Made by a program: the position numbers and the translations under genes
Origin: Hydractinia symbiolongicarpus
Taxonomy: Eukaryota; Cnidaria; Hydrozoa; Anthoathecata; Hydractiniidae
Direction: 5' to 3'
NCBI RefSeq assembly: GCF_029227915.1
Contig: NC_079875.1
Span: forward strand, 21,817,001-21,881,000
DNA: 64,000 nt
The notes under the pieces: generated by a model
What the model was told of the DNA's origin: nothing
Seen by the model: the letters and a program-made list of their open reading frames with translations, nothing else
The model's database searches: none
Part shown: positions 1 through 13,100 of the stretch, in pieces
Layout: each line of letters begins with the position of its first letter
Numbering within the stretch: the stretch's first letter is position 1

Positions 1-1742
1 AATTTATTCTTCACAGTAAATATAATAAAATCATTGTGATCACACATGTCTTTTCTGGTCTGTATATTATCCCTGTAACCATCTGGTAATGAAGATATAT
101 ATGTAACTATACTTTAATAGCATTTTTTAAAATTTATAAAAACTTACACCCTACTGAAAAATGAAACAACCCTTGGGTATTTTTATGCCCTGCAAAGTAT
201 AAAAATTTTCCAAAAAATTATTTCTTTATATCAAGCCCCAGTTACAAGTCACAAAATTTCAGCACTGAATTACATGCCAAAAAAAAGTCATGTTAAGTCA
301 AAAAGAAACCCTTTTTTGAACCCATACCAAATATTTTTTCTCCTAGTGAGAAGATAGTTTGGTCCTTCTTGATCTAGTTTCATAACTGGATGTTTACTAG
401 TATTCGAAACAATAAAAACAAAATCTTGCATTATTAATATTTTTTATCTTTCTATACAAATTATTTTAGAAAGCCCTTTAGTTGTTTTTGATTGTCTTTC
501 TCCAGGTAATAAGATGATGTTTCGTATACAGCCTTGTCTGGTCTGGTTGTAAAGTCTTTAAGCCTGCCCAGAATTGTAACAGCCTAACACAGTGTCAACA
601 AATAACTAAAACTCAATTTTCAGTACATAGATTGCAAGTCTTTTTTATGCTCCTTTCTTCTTTAGCATGAAATTGTTGAAGCTTTCAGAACAAAATTTTA
701 TTAGTGCAAAATTTCTAGGAATTCCCAATTTTTAGAGGTATTTCTTATAAAAATTCTTTTTTCCCAAGGCTAGTAAAATATCATGATTTTCACAGATGTA
801 ATGAATGTAAAAAAACTTCTATGGTGCCTAAATAATAACATTTTAGTCAAAAAACGCTAAACACTGTTGTTACTTAATTATGATTTTATCTGTAGCAGCT
901 ATAAATGTAATCTGAGAAAAAATGTAAGAGTTTGCAAATTGTGCTTTGTGATTTTCTAAGTCAAAGCATGTTTTGTCCATGTTCTGTCCAATCTTGAAAC
1001 ACCTCTACTAGCTGCTAGCTATTATTTTTACTGTGTTTAAGATAGGCTTGTCCAAGCTTAATGGCACTTATTAATGGCAATTATTTTAGTGCCTGGGGAT
1101 AATTGTGTTTTAGTTTGTCAATCAATGTTACCTCATGTCATGTTCTTATTATATGTAAAGTTTTCACTGGGTCAAGGTACTGACAAATTTGCTTTACATT
1201 TAAAAACCCCAAATATGATTTCCAGTCAAGACTACCCCATGGTTTCTTGTCTAAAGATTGCTCGGTACTCTAAGATTGGGAAGAATAGTCACATGTAAAT
1301 GTACAAATATCCATTTAAATGCTAGGCACATAAAGTTGTCATTTTGATATAGCAATTCCATAAATATTTAGGCAAATTTGATGCCTGTATGAGATTTGTG
1401 CAGGTATGATTATAAGTATTGGGCCATTAGAAGAGTTAAAAAAATTTAGTGTAGCTAGATAGCGTAAGTCATGAAGTCAAGTAAATTTTCCTAACAAACT
1501 TATAAATTGTACTTCCTGTTCCTAGTAGCAAACATCTAACTGTGCAACTTTTAAGCATACTAATTGCATTATGTTATTCTGTTGTTCTCAAATACAGAAG
1601 ATGCTAAATAGAGATTATGAAACGTTTAGTTAGCTTTTTTAATTATTATAGCTACAAAAAACGAGATTATACCAAGGTCTTAGTTAGTTATATTACCAAA
1701 GATTATAACATGGTAGATAGATTAATATCTTGTTCAACGATG

Positions 1743-1773
1743 TAGCTAGCTAGCTAGCTAGCTAGCTAGCTAG
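1743..1773. repeat. (TAGC)n tetranucleotide microsatellite
   Basis: About 7.75 uninterrupted copies of TAGC. The unit contains the self-complementary GCTAGC, so the tract can fold on either strand. Confidence 0.95.
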
Positions 1774-3837
1774 TTCGAGAAACGTTGTAAAAAATGAAGG
1801 CAAACACATCAAACATAGAAACTTTAGGGCAATATTCACAAATGCGTAAAAACATAAATTCCCCAAGGTGACAAAAAGCAAGAAAATAACAACTAAGCCT
1901 AAGCTATAAATTAAAAAAAACACCAAGCAACCACCGCCTACCTATTTCTAGCTCCACCTTGCGAATGTTCTTTTTCCTTGACTCGCTCACAGTGTTTAGT
2001 CAACACACCCAAGGGAAATAAACGAATTTTTTTTCTCGATATCCCGAAAATCTTGCACAATGAATCATTTATCTTTCGGCTAATTTTATTGGTTATTATA
2101 AATCCTAGACCAATCATATTGGTACATAAAAATTCGTCAAATATGGCGAAAACGGCCGACTACACTCCACCGTTAAAGCACTTCTCCCTTGAGATTATAA
2201 AATTGGGGGCACAACACGATTTTCATCGCAATCTCGTACCCATGCATTTTGCCTAGAATGACGCCGAACGAAGATCTGGCTCCTTGGCGCAATGGCTCTT
2301 GAGGGACTCTGGTTGGTAACAAGAATGCGGTATTGCATATATTTAGGACAAAAGTTACCCCAGTGATAAAGTCTTTTTAGCATAGAAAAAGTTAACGGTT
2401 TGTAAATGGTTTTCTTCGTTTGATGATTGAGAAAGCCTAGTGCAGCGTCCAAATTAACCAGATCCAGTGATTGCATCATAAATTTGTCTGCTTGCGGGAC
2501 CCCTGTGTTGGTGTTATAAAATTCCCATCAGGACAGTTTTTCTTCTTTGAATCTTTTTCATTTTAAAATATGACAATTTGTTGAAGAGAGCGTGATCGCA
2601 CGAATTAAAACTTATCCCAGTCAGTCAGGATTCTAATATCATCAAATAAAATATACAGGAATATTTCTTAACACGAAGTTGCATCCTGATAATAACTCAA
2701 TAAATTGCTGTAAAATCTCCTTTTAAATAAAGAAACATCCAGGCTAAACCCAGAAAGTATGCTTATTTTCAACTTACAGCAAAAGACGAAAGAAAAATAT
2801 GAAAGTAAAAAATAGCAACATTGAAATGGAACCTAGATGAAGCGTAAAAATCAATAAAAACAACTATTTTTGATTTATTTCGTTTTTTAAAACGAATTTT
2901 AGCCTGTTGAAACTACTTTGTAAGAAATACAAACTAGCTTCTTAAAATTTCAGATCACTTAAAAGATAACAAACCACTGTTATAGCGTACTGGCGAAACC
3001 AACTAAAAATAATATTGTAAAATGATATATTTGTAAAAATAATAGATTTTTGTACCTTATTAAACAGGGTAGTTCTGTTATCAGCACTCAAAAACGATGA
3101 TTTCAAAATGCTAGGTTACAGTTAGTGTCATGGAAAACTGCTCGCAATGCATGTCTGTGGCTACTTTGTTATCTATTTGTCTCACACAATACTCATCAAT
3201 GTTAACAAATTTAAAATTTGTTTTCTCATAAGGCTCTGTTATTGTTAAAATTTGCATTCGATCGAATATGAGCGAAAACAGTTTTGGTGGCAATCGCTAT
3301 CAATCGACGTCGAACGATTCGACCAGATTCGTATAAGTGAAAAGTCGGCTTAAAGAATTGCTAGATACTTTGAATATCTTTCTTTAGTTCTTTAGCTCTT
3401 AAGTTCTTGAGAGGTATACGTTAAACTTCAAATTAAATTTTAGATTTCGCTTTTTAAAAAGCATTCACGGCCCTGTTTCGCGCACAAACCTGTGCAACTT
3501 TAATTTTTATTCTTCTGACAAAGAAAAACAAGGCCTATAAATAATCGATAATATATAATATATACAAATAAGAAGCAATACATTAGTTTTGGAATACAAT
3601 ACACCGATATTTCCACATGTCTCATATTCACAAAAAATATATATTTAGAAGCGGATAAAAAGGCTGCTAAAGAAGAAAGTACAAGTCAAAATATTAGTCG
3701 GAAGAAAGCAATACCTACTGTTTATTAAAAAAGTAGTAAAGTTGCGGAAGCTTCGTAGATGATACAAGTAGAGATAAGAAACTACGGACCGCTGACTAGC
3801 AACATCGTACGAACAAAAAGACAACGCTGGAAGGTTT

Positions 3838-3843
3838 TTTTAT
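3838..3843 (-). promoter_or_regulatory. Candidate polyadenylation signal of tropomyosin
   Basis: AATAAA on the minus strand about 215 nt beyond the stop codon. Another AATAAA lies at 3721-3726. Position alone supports this. Confidence 0.35.
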
Positions 3844-4058
3844 TCCCCATGTATTTTTTTTTTAAACAACTCAACATCAGAATTAACATAAATAATATTA
3901 ACAAATTCTTGAAAATATATTCCATGTACATACTGTTTTCTTCTCTAAACATCGCGTTGACGGGAGTAAGAACAAAAGTTGAAATAGTCCAACAGTGTAC
4001 CAAGTGAAGCTTTTCAAAAACAACAATACGTCACGTGCGACCAAAAACAAGGCTGTTT

Positions 4059-4147
4059 TTAAATATTCATATCTTGAATTTCTGACAACAAAGCATCCAG
4101 ATCCGCCTTTACTTTCGAGTAATTATCTCTTTCTTCTTCAAGTTTCC
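4059..4147 (-). CDS. TPM: Tropomyosin last coding exon
   Basis: The exon begins with two bases that complete an arginine codon, then KLEEERDNYSKVKADLDALL, and ends SEIQDMNI followed by TAA at 4059-4061. The C-terminus resembles the LNDMTSI type end of other tropomyosins, the part that overlaps the next molecule's N-terminus and binds troponin or other partners. Confidence 0.93.
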
Positions 4148-7100
4148 CTACAAAAAAACAGTTCAATATGAGATTGGATTTCATTACCTGAAACTTGTTA
4201 AGACAATATGATTTACCAGAATATTTGGTGGAAAGCCAATGTAAAAAAAATATTCAAGTTTTCAAAGGTTATCAGTTGTGTGTTTAATTTTGAAACTTCA
4301 GGTTCCAATTTCGCTTTTCTTAAAACAAAAATTTGAAAAGGTTATCGCAGATTTAAAATTTTCACTTTTTAGAATTTTAATTTCTCACATTCTTTTTTAT
4401 AAATTTACTGCACGTTGATAATACACGTAAAAAAGCAAGACCTATGCTTCCCATCTTGCAAGCATAGGTAAGCACTAGAAAAAAACACAAGAAGTAAACT
4501 TCGCATACTTTCTAAGTCATTCAAACTAGATTCCAGCTCCTTCGTATGTTGCTCATACTTATTCGCTTTTTCTTCAGTCTACAAGAAAAAAAAAATGTCA
4601 AGAAAATAGCCAGAAAGAAAAAGTTACTTCCTCCGTTTACAAGCAGGTCTGCAGGTTAAAGAGGCTGAATGTGAACAAGGTTGCGAACAAAATCTTTCCG
4701 TTCGCTAGACTGGTTCTTGGCCTGACACGTCAGAATGTTAAATTTCCAACATAAAATGCGTTACGTATTGTCGCCTCCGACTTTATTATAAAAACATAAA
4801 GTAGAGCTCCGAACAAAAAAATATTACCTCAGATTGAAAAATGCCCGTAATAGAAAAAAATCTTACTTCAAGTTTTAAATATCAAAGGACACTCTGCACG
4901 CAATTACAACTGCCCACTTCCTGACAGACTACTTTATATTTCTTATCCCAGATGAACCATCAGAAAGTGTCCTAAGCCCTGATCAAAAATATCTTATTAC
5001 CGTAGTAATCTAAGTTTCTTTTAAACACATCTTTCTTTTAAAACCCTTTAGAATATAAATAGAGGTATTTAGGATACGCAGGTATTTCCAGCTTCAATAA
5101 CATTTTGTCACACTTATGAATTACATATCCTAGTCAAGATTTCCACTTCGTGCTTCTGTTTTCATACGCCACTTTCTAAGCATTCTGCTTAGTTGAGAAG
5201 AGCTGGTTTACCTCGTTGTAACGCTGCACCATCTCGTTCAACTTCGAAGAGAGTTGTTCCTCTCGCTCAGAAGCCTCCATCTCATTGATCTCCATCGTTC
5301 GTAACGCATTACTTACTTCGACAATCTCCACGTCTAGTTCTCGCACTCGACTGAAATAAGAGCATGTTACGTGCACCGACGGTGAGATCTGCAATATAGC
5401 CATCATATAAATGTTAGCACTGCTCGTGTTTTGGACATTGAATGGCGGTAGTAGCTAACATTCCATATCATGGCTTAAAACCAAATCTCCTGTGAGCAGA
5501 GAATACCGTTTTAAATTATTCTTCCTACCCCGTAATTTTTATTTACCAGTCAATTTTCAATATATTTTTAAGATTAGTTGGGCGGTATTTTCTGTCTCGG
5601 GAAGATTTGGCTTTACACAAACAAGCGGTCAGTTCTCACCTCCTGATAACGCTGACTCATTCCATGCAATTGTGAATTGAGATGTTCCTCACGGGACTGC
5701 GCTTGTGACGCGCACATCTCCATCGATCTCAAACTATTACCAACTTCAACCATTTCAACTTCCAATTCTCTTACACGGCTTTACGAAAAATGCAATAAAA
5801 ATTGTTGTTAATATGCGTGTGCATTTCCGTTTTATGAAAATAAAACGGAATGTAGCATTTTTTCGGTTAGTTTATATTGTAAGCGTATGGTTTTAGAGTT
5901 TTAACAAAAGTTACCAATTCAGAGGACTGTTAGTTATAGCGAAGCTTTGTTTCTGGATATACAGTTTGTCTGCAACGGATTGCACGTAAAGAGTATTGGA
6001 GTTAGTAAGTGAAGTTAGTATGCGTTTGTTGTGATGGATTCAGTTAGGGTTTTGCATGCATGAATGGACGTTAGTAGTTTGTTGGTGAGTCTGAAAACTG
6101 ACAACATTATATACAGCATGTATAAACAACAAATACCTACAACCTTTGACAAATATATTGCGACAGAAGGCCAAATTAAGTTCATCCCGCAAAACACGTT
6201 CCCCACTCACACGTTGTGAACTTGTTAATGTTCTTAGCCTGTAAAAACAGTCTGAGACTTAAAATCTTGGTTGTGTGGTTAGGATAGCAATATTTTGTTG
6301 TTCTTTTTGTTGCTTACTTTTGCATAAGTCCATTCCCAACAATAATGCTTACACATTCATTTTTTTGTAACGAGCTTTATGTTAGAATACCTAACTAATG
6401 TACTCCGACATCAACCTGACTTAAAAATATAAAATTTACCCAACATACTCCAAACTGTCCAAATATTTTTGTCCAAGATTGTAGTTTGATGATAATTTTT
6501 TTACTGAAATACACGTTTTTTATAAGAATAATAGTGAAAGAGCTGGCTTTAAAAGTTTTTTTGCAAGTATAATTTTTTTTACTACAAAAGAAACAAATTC
6601 GCTTGGTCTATGAATCTAACTAGTTTATAAAGTCGCTGGTTTTGAAACTTAAATCACTTTTTTATAAAAAGTGCAGATAATATCTACTATTCAACATATG
6701 ACCATAAACAAGTAAATTTGGTCGGCAGATGAAAATCAACAAAACAAAAAAACGTAGATACTGTAATGACTCGAATAAGCAAACAACATATTTTATGCGC
6801 CCTCTTGACTAAGCCGCCATATAAATGTCTCAAAGTTTATTAAGTACAGATATTCAAAGAAGTGCCCATCTTCTAACAAGCGCCCATATCCTATTATGCT
6901 TCACCAAAATAGTTGCTTACTGGAATCATTACCGTATACACAATGAAATACAACATGCTCAGAATTCTTGTCATAGCAAGCACCTTCAAGGATGTTGATC
7001 AACAAATACACGCAGAAAAAACAACACATCTACGAAACTCAGACAAAAAATATATACATGCACCCATACCTGTCAGAAATTACACATCTCTGTTCTTCTT

Positions 7101-10100
7101 CATCCAATCTGCTTTCTAACTCGTCAATCTCTTCAGCAATCTTAATTTAAGAAAAAAATATTGAAAGAAATAAACAATTAAAACTTAACTGTAAGCATAT
7201 AACATGCTGTGCATTCGAAAACTTACACAAACAATTATGCAAACAATTAACTGTAAGCATAGAACATGCTGTGCATTCGAAAACTTACACAAACAATTAA
7301 CTGTAAGCATAACAAGCGTGGTGGTGGTGTAGGTGTTTACATCAAGGATAATATAAAGCATAAATTGCGCAAGGATATCGTCAATATCAATCCAGCTCTC
7401 GAACATTTATGGGTTGAAATCGATGGGAAAAACAAACATTCGAAGCTACTCCTTTGTGTCGCCTACCAGCCGAACTACACACTAAGAAAAAGCAGAATGG
7501 CTCGAAAACTTCGACCGCATCATTGGAAACGCTACTCTTGACTGGTCAGGAAATGTGGTGATAACAGATGACTTTAATACTGATCTTTTGCAGAACTCTC
7601 AAATTAAAGACTCTTACCCTGAAACCCTTCGATCGTTCGACCTCACTCAGCATGTCAACTCTCCATCACGAAAAGGATTATCCCTAATCGATCACATTTT
7701 GAACAACTCCTCCTGCAAAGTGAAGTTCTTCCAACACCAGAAATCAGCGACCACGATGCTGTATTTGCTTGCATCAATACTCGTATAGCCAGATTTGAAC
7801 CACGGTACAAGGTCATTCGTGACATGAGAAATTTTGACCTGTCGGCGCATGTTGCTGACACTGCAACCACCCCTTTCAATGTCGTTTATGCAACTGATAG
7901 TACCGATGACAGCCTAAGCACACTGAACCATCTGCTCTTTGAGTGCATTGAACGTCACGCATCGTTGAAGAGAATCAAGGTCACCCGTCCTCCGGCACCC
8001 TGGATGAAAGACTTAAAAATCCTACAACAAACTTGTCACGAAAAGCGTACTTTAGCCCACCAGATTCAGTTGAATGCCGACTGGAATGAATTTTGAAATG
8101 CTTGAAACGCTCTAAAAAGACAGATAAAATACACCAAAAAGACTTTCTACCACAGACTTCTTTCATCGAAAAAGCCTAAAGAGGTTTGGAAACTAATCCA
8201 CCGATTTCTCCATCCAAATAAAAACGTTATAAACATCCAAACCTCCGAACTAAACGCACACTATATATCTACGGCACCCAGAATCCTTGGATTGCAACCA
8301 ACATCTAAAGAAGAAATTCAACTCCTTCTTCAATACCTCGTTACTGAAGCTGACCAAGAATTCCAATTTCGTCCTGTCACATACGATCAAGTGCTTAGAG
8401 AAATTAAAAATCTTCGAAACGACTGTTCCACTGGCTACGACAACCTCCCTGTAGCACTCATCAAACCCATTGCTGACCACATCGCATCCCCACTTACTCA
8501 CATCATCAACACAGGGATAGCTGAAAACACCCTCAATTTAATGAGGTAAATCAGCTGTGGAAAATCGGCAAAGTAACACCAATTCCAAAAACAGAACAGT
8601 CCATTACTCCAGACCAATTCAGACCTGTCACTGTTTTACCGATCTTATCAAAGCTTGTCGAACGTTTAATGGCAAGACAGATCGTTGATTATATCGAACA
8701 GAACCATCTATACCACCAAACAATGTCCGGTTTCCGCAAGCGTCACTTGACTGAAACACTCTTAATGAAGATTTGAGACGACATTGTTGGCCCGATGAAC
8801 AAAGACGAGGTCACGCTAGCAGCATTCCTGAACTATTCAAAAGCCTTTGACACTGTCGATTACAAAACCCTGTTGATTAAATTACGAAGGATAGGCTTTT
8901 CCAACAATGCTGCTATACTGATGTTATCGTCAGTTTATGCGAAACTATACGTTCTTCGCTGTCTTCGTTTGCAGAAGCAACTGGCAGAAGGCCTTCCAAT
9001 TTCGAAAATACATTATTACTGTTCATTTTTTTGGAACCTGCCACTATTCTAGCTGAAAAAACTTGATAAACTATTATACAGAATTGCGTCTTTTGTAACG
9101 CTGAGATATTCCACGCTCAAGGATGTAATACAACTTGGTTGGCTACTGATTTAGTAACAAATACACTTTAAAATTTTAAAACTTGCCCACAAATCGATTC
9201 ACCAGGATGAGTTCGTATTTGAAAGGTTTCAAGTTAAGAATTGCTGGACGTGGAACTCGTAATGTTGATGAAGTTATTTCTAAGTATGAAATCAATGTGT
9301 CGGAGAAATTGTTTCTTGGCAAGGCAAGTCACCTTCTAAATGATCTTCCCAAAACTATCAGGGAGGAACCTGATCACAAAAATTTCGTACTTTTTTGAAA
9401 AAATATTTATTAGACCATATTCTTGCGATTTTTATTATGCAACATATCTAGTTTTAATCGACAATTTGTCAATATCCTAACTTAACATCTACTGACCGAT
9501 TGAGACCAATCCATGAGCAATACTTTATGCTTTGATTGATTCCTTCTGCTGTACTTCAAACTTTGTTCATTTGCTCGATTGTTTTTGTTTATTTCTTAAG
9601 CCCATCGATTTATAAATATATTTAATATATGTATATTTTTATTATATATATTTTGGTGTATAATTTTCATTTTCATATGTTCTGGTCTTAATTCTCTGTC
9701 AGAATCTATTATATCGATGTCTTTCAATCCTTCGCCACTTTGAACTCTGCTAATCTTGTCTACAATTTACAGTGTCTTATTCTTTATAGAATAACATTTC
9801 TTTATTTAAATATTATTATTATTTTAATAGGACGAATAGCCATTGTAAAATATTAAAAAGACAGTTAATAAATAAAAAATAAAAAATAAATAAAAAACAT
9901 GGTGTGCATTCGAAAACTTACACAAACAATTAAGGGAAAGCATATAACATGCTGTGCATTCGAAAACTTACACAAACGATTAACTGTAAGCATATAACAT
10001 GCTGTGCATTCGAAAACTTACGCAAACAATTAAGGGAAAGCATATAACATGCTGTGCATTATACAAAGTATTATTACAAGTAATATTACAAAACCTTTTT

Positions 10101-13100
10101 TTTTCACTCTAAGTAATTGCTACTTTCAAACAAAAGTTGTTTACTTAAAATATGAATAAATAATGCAATGGCAGTCCACTTATATCCCAAATTCATCTTA
10201 TTATACACTGACAGACAGAGTCTTATTTTTATTTTAAAGAATCCAGTTCGCCAACATTACATTGTGATCAGAAGCTAGCTTGACATTTATCTTTGTACGA
10301 TACACAACCAGTATAGTCTCACTAAATTCTACGATATGTATTTTTTATTTAAAGGTTAGCCAAGATTATTTGATATTCAGTATTCTTTGCAATTGAAAAA
10401 ATTCACTTGCTGTTCATGACAGGAGTTAGAACATTTTTTTTAATATTGGATTCTAAAATTATCATGCAGGGGCTGATCCAGGTCAATTTGGACATTGGCA
10501 TACTGATTTTCGGGACATCTAATTTTGGCACCCAAAATAGAGACACATAATTTTAAAATTGCTGATTTATTTCTCATATGTTTTCATAAAGAAACTAGGT
10601 TCTATACTAAAAAAGAAGACGATGCATATGCTAAAGTCATGTATATTTTTGTTGTCCTTTTTCTGTATGATAAAAACTTTATTCCTTGAAAGAGACATGA
10701 AAAAAATATGGTAGATATAGTTCAGTTTTGTATTATGACAGTTTTGTCGAGTTTCTATAATTTCCAGGTGAGGCTCTTTTAGGCAATCTAGAAAATCCAG
10801 CAAATTTTCAACAAAAAAATTGCCCTGGGCTATCGACGTCCAAAATAACCTTCTGGATCAGCCCCTGTCATGTTTAAAACAATATAAAGTAAAACTAATA
10901 AATTAGTAAACCTGTTCGTATCTTTTTTCAACCTCGTCGTTTTTCCCAAGCACTTCATGCAATTCACTTTCTAATTTTGTTAATCTATCGTCATCCGTCT
11001 GACCTCGACTTTCCAACACTCTCCGAGCTCGTTCACTTTCATCGGCTTGTTTCTCTGCATCTTGTAAACGTTGGGTCATTGATGACAGTTTCGATTCTGA
11101 AGTATCAAGTTCATCTTCTAAATTTGCGAGTTCTTTTTGTAGTCGTGTTACTTCTTCTTCAGCCTATAAAAATACACACACATTAAAAAGATTACCTGGA
11201 TGTACAATTAGTAGTTAGTTAAAAGTATATCAAAATAATAATCAGTCTTGGTCATTAATGGCGTGCGATCGCACGCGCTTGCCTCCGCACACGCCATGTG
11301 AAATTCGGGCGTGCTCTTTATCACACGCCTTGTTCTACTTCGTACACACGCCGGGCAGAACTGAGCTATTTTAGAGTAATCCCTTACCCAGACTTTACCC
11401 AATACATAATTGTTCTTTCGTGTTAAAATGTATCTCTAAAATGTATTTCTATTAAATACCCACCTTCATTAAAATTGCTGACGTGAGATACATTTCAAAT
11501 GTTTTGCGTCTGTATTGCGTCGACAATATTTTTTTTGTTTTTTAGCTGGCAAAAATTTCATCATTAACCTTGTATTGCTCTCCTTAAGACGATGACAAAT
11601 GGAAATGAAGTACAAGTCCTATTGACCTACCTTCCAGATGGTGTATTTCTTAAGTTAATAGTTCTGTCCCAACTAGCTCTCTATGTTTTAAGATAAACTG
11701 CTTAGGAAGTAAGTTGTACACATGTTATTAACGAACTGAAGGTCAGGGCATCATTAAGTTGAATATCGTAGAAGTAGCCAGTAACATGCTTCGAAAATGC
11801 TTGTTACAGGCACAGTTCAATGCAAAGCAAAACTGTACAGGAGACTCAATTGTTAGAGTCTTCGCAGAACATCTTTTCTCACAAAACCGAGGGCAGGGCT
11901 GACTTATTGCCTGCTGTGTCGTGTGGGAGACAGAACTTCTGGACTTCTTTTTAATACGATATACATTTTTTTCGATTATTATTACTAAACATATTTGATT
12001 TCTCTTTCCCTTTTTAAAAAGATTTTTTAAACTTTATTGAACATGTTTTTTCTTTGGTATTATTACATTACAAGAACATTCGTCCGAAAGCTGTATTAAG
12101 GTACAGGCCACCTAACCTCTCCCATGTTCTGATTATATTTAACTTGCATGGGTGCGCACTCTTCTCGTAGTATTCTCTGTGACGATGAAGGTCGGACTGA
12201 CTTGTGGCATGGTTCCAAATGGTCCTCCGTCTTTTGTTCGAGTCTTAGTGTAATGCACCAGCCAAGCATAAGAGTGTCAGCATGAAGGAAAGGGGCCGAC
12301 TTTAATGTTCTCTATACCTTACGTTCTTCATAATAACACCATTCATTTAAATTTCACAACAAAATTACGTCGGCAATTTTTTTGCCAACTACTATGCTTC
12401 AAAAACCCCGCGCTGCCGCTCTCCTGAATGTAATAATTGCACGCCAAAATCATAAGCTAGACGTGCGATACTGATCGCACGCCTGTATTAGTGTAGGCGT
12501 ACGTACCACCGCATGTGGGTGCAAATATTCATGACCAAGACTGAATAATGTGACCAAATTATTATCAAAATAATTAATACTTCCTGAAAAGCATAGAAAC
12601 ATATAACAAATTATACAGGCAACAACAGTAAAAAAAACCTCATTATTACTTAGGATTATTTTTGTCTCTTGATTTTTAGTTTAACATTAAAAAGAACAAG
12701 TGTTACAGTCATGGCTTCAAATAGCAGGTCAAAATAGACCATAGATCTAACACAGTCTAGATCAGATTGGAAGAGGGTCATTAATATACCCCGTCAAACC
12801 CATGCTGATGATGATGAGACAAATTAACATGTTTACGGCATGTTTTGTTAAGTGTGATTGTTAATGCAAACTTGATTATCAATTATCTGTTTTTCTATTT
12901 GTTGCGCAACTGTAACACTATATCTTTTTCACGCATTATGTTGCAATGCAACAGAAAATGGTGAACAAAAAATTGATCTATTATTTGGACAGAAGAAGAA
13001 TTACACCTTTATTGTATATGATTCTCTTTTTTTTGTTTTGCCTACCACAGTAATAAAATAACAATTACCCCAAGCTGTGCAGCAAAATATCACTTGCGGT

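Larger units (their letters stand above)
1..4058. other. Intergenic stretch, no gene recognised
   Basis: I see no convincing coding exon here on either strand. The sequence is AT-rich with scattered homopolymers and a short TAGC tetranucleotide repeat at 1743-1773. Around 2100-2300 base composition becomes richer in CpG and there are CCAAT and inverted CCAAT motifs (about 2110-2125), which could mark a promoter, but no splice-supported exon follows. The part just below 4059 is the likely 3' UTR of the minus-strand tropomyosin gene: AATAAA on the minus strand occurs at about 3838-3843. Confidence 0.5.

Noticed and set aside
2195-2479. 94-codon minus-strand frame
   Set aside because: No recognised motif, no splice support, and it overlaps another open frame in a CpG-richer patch that may be a promoter.
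7555-8549. Several separate small genes in tropomyosin intron 2
   Set aside because: They are consecutive fragments of one LINE (endonuclease then RT) separated by frameshifts.
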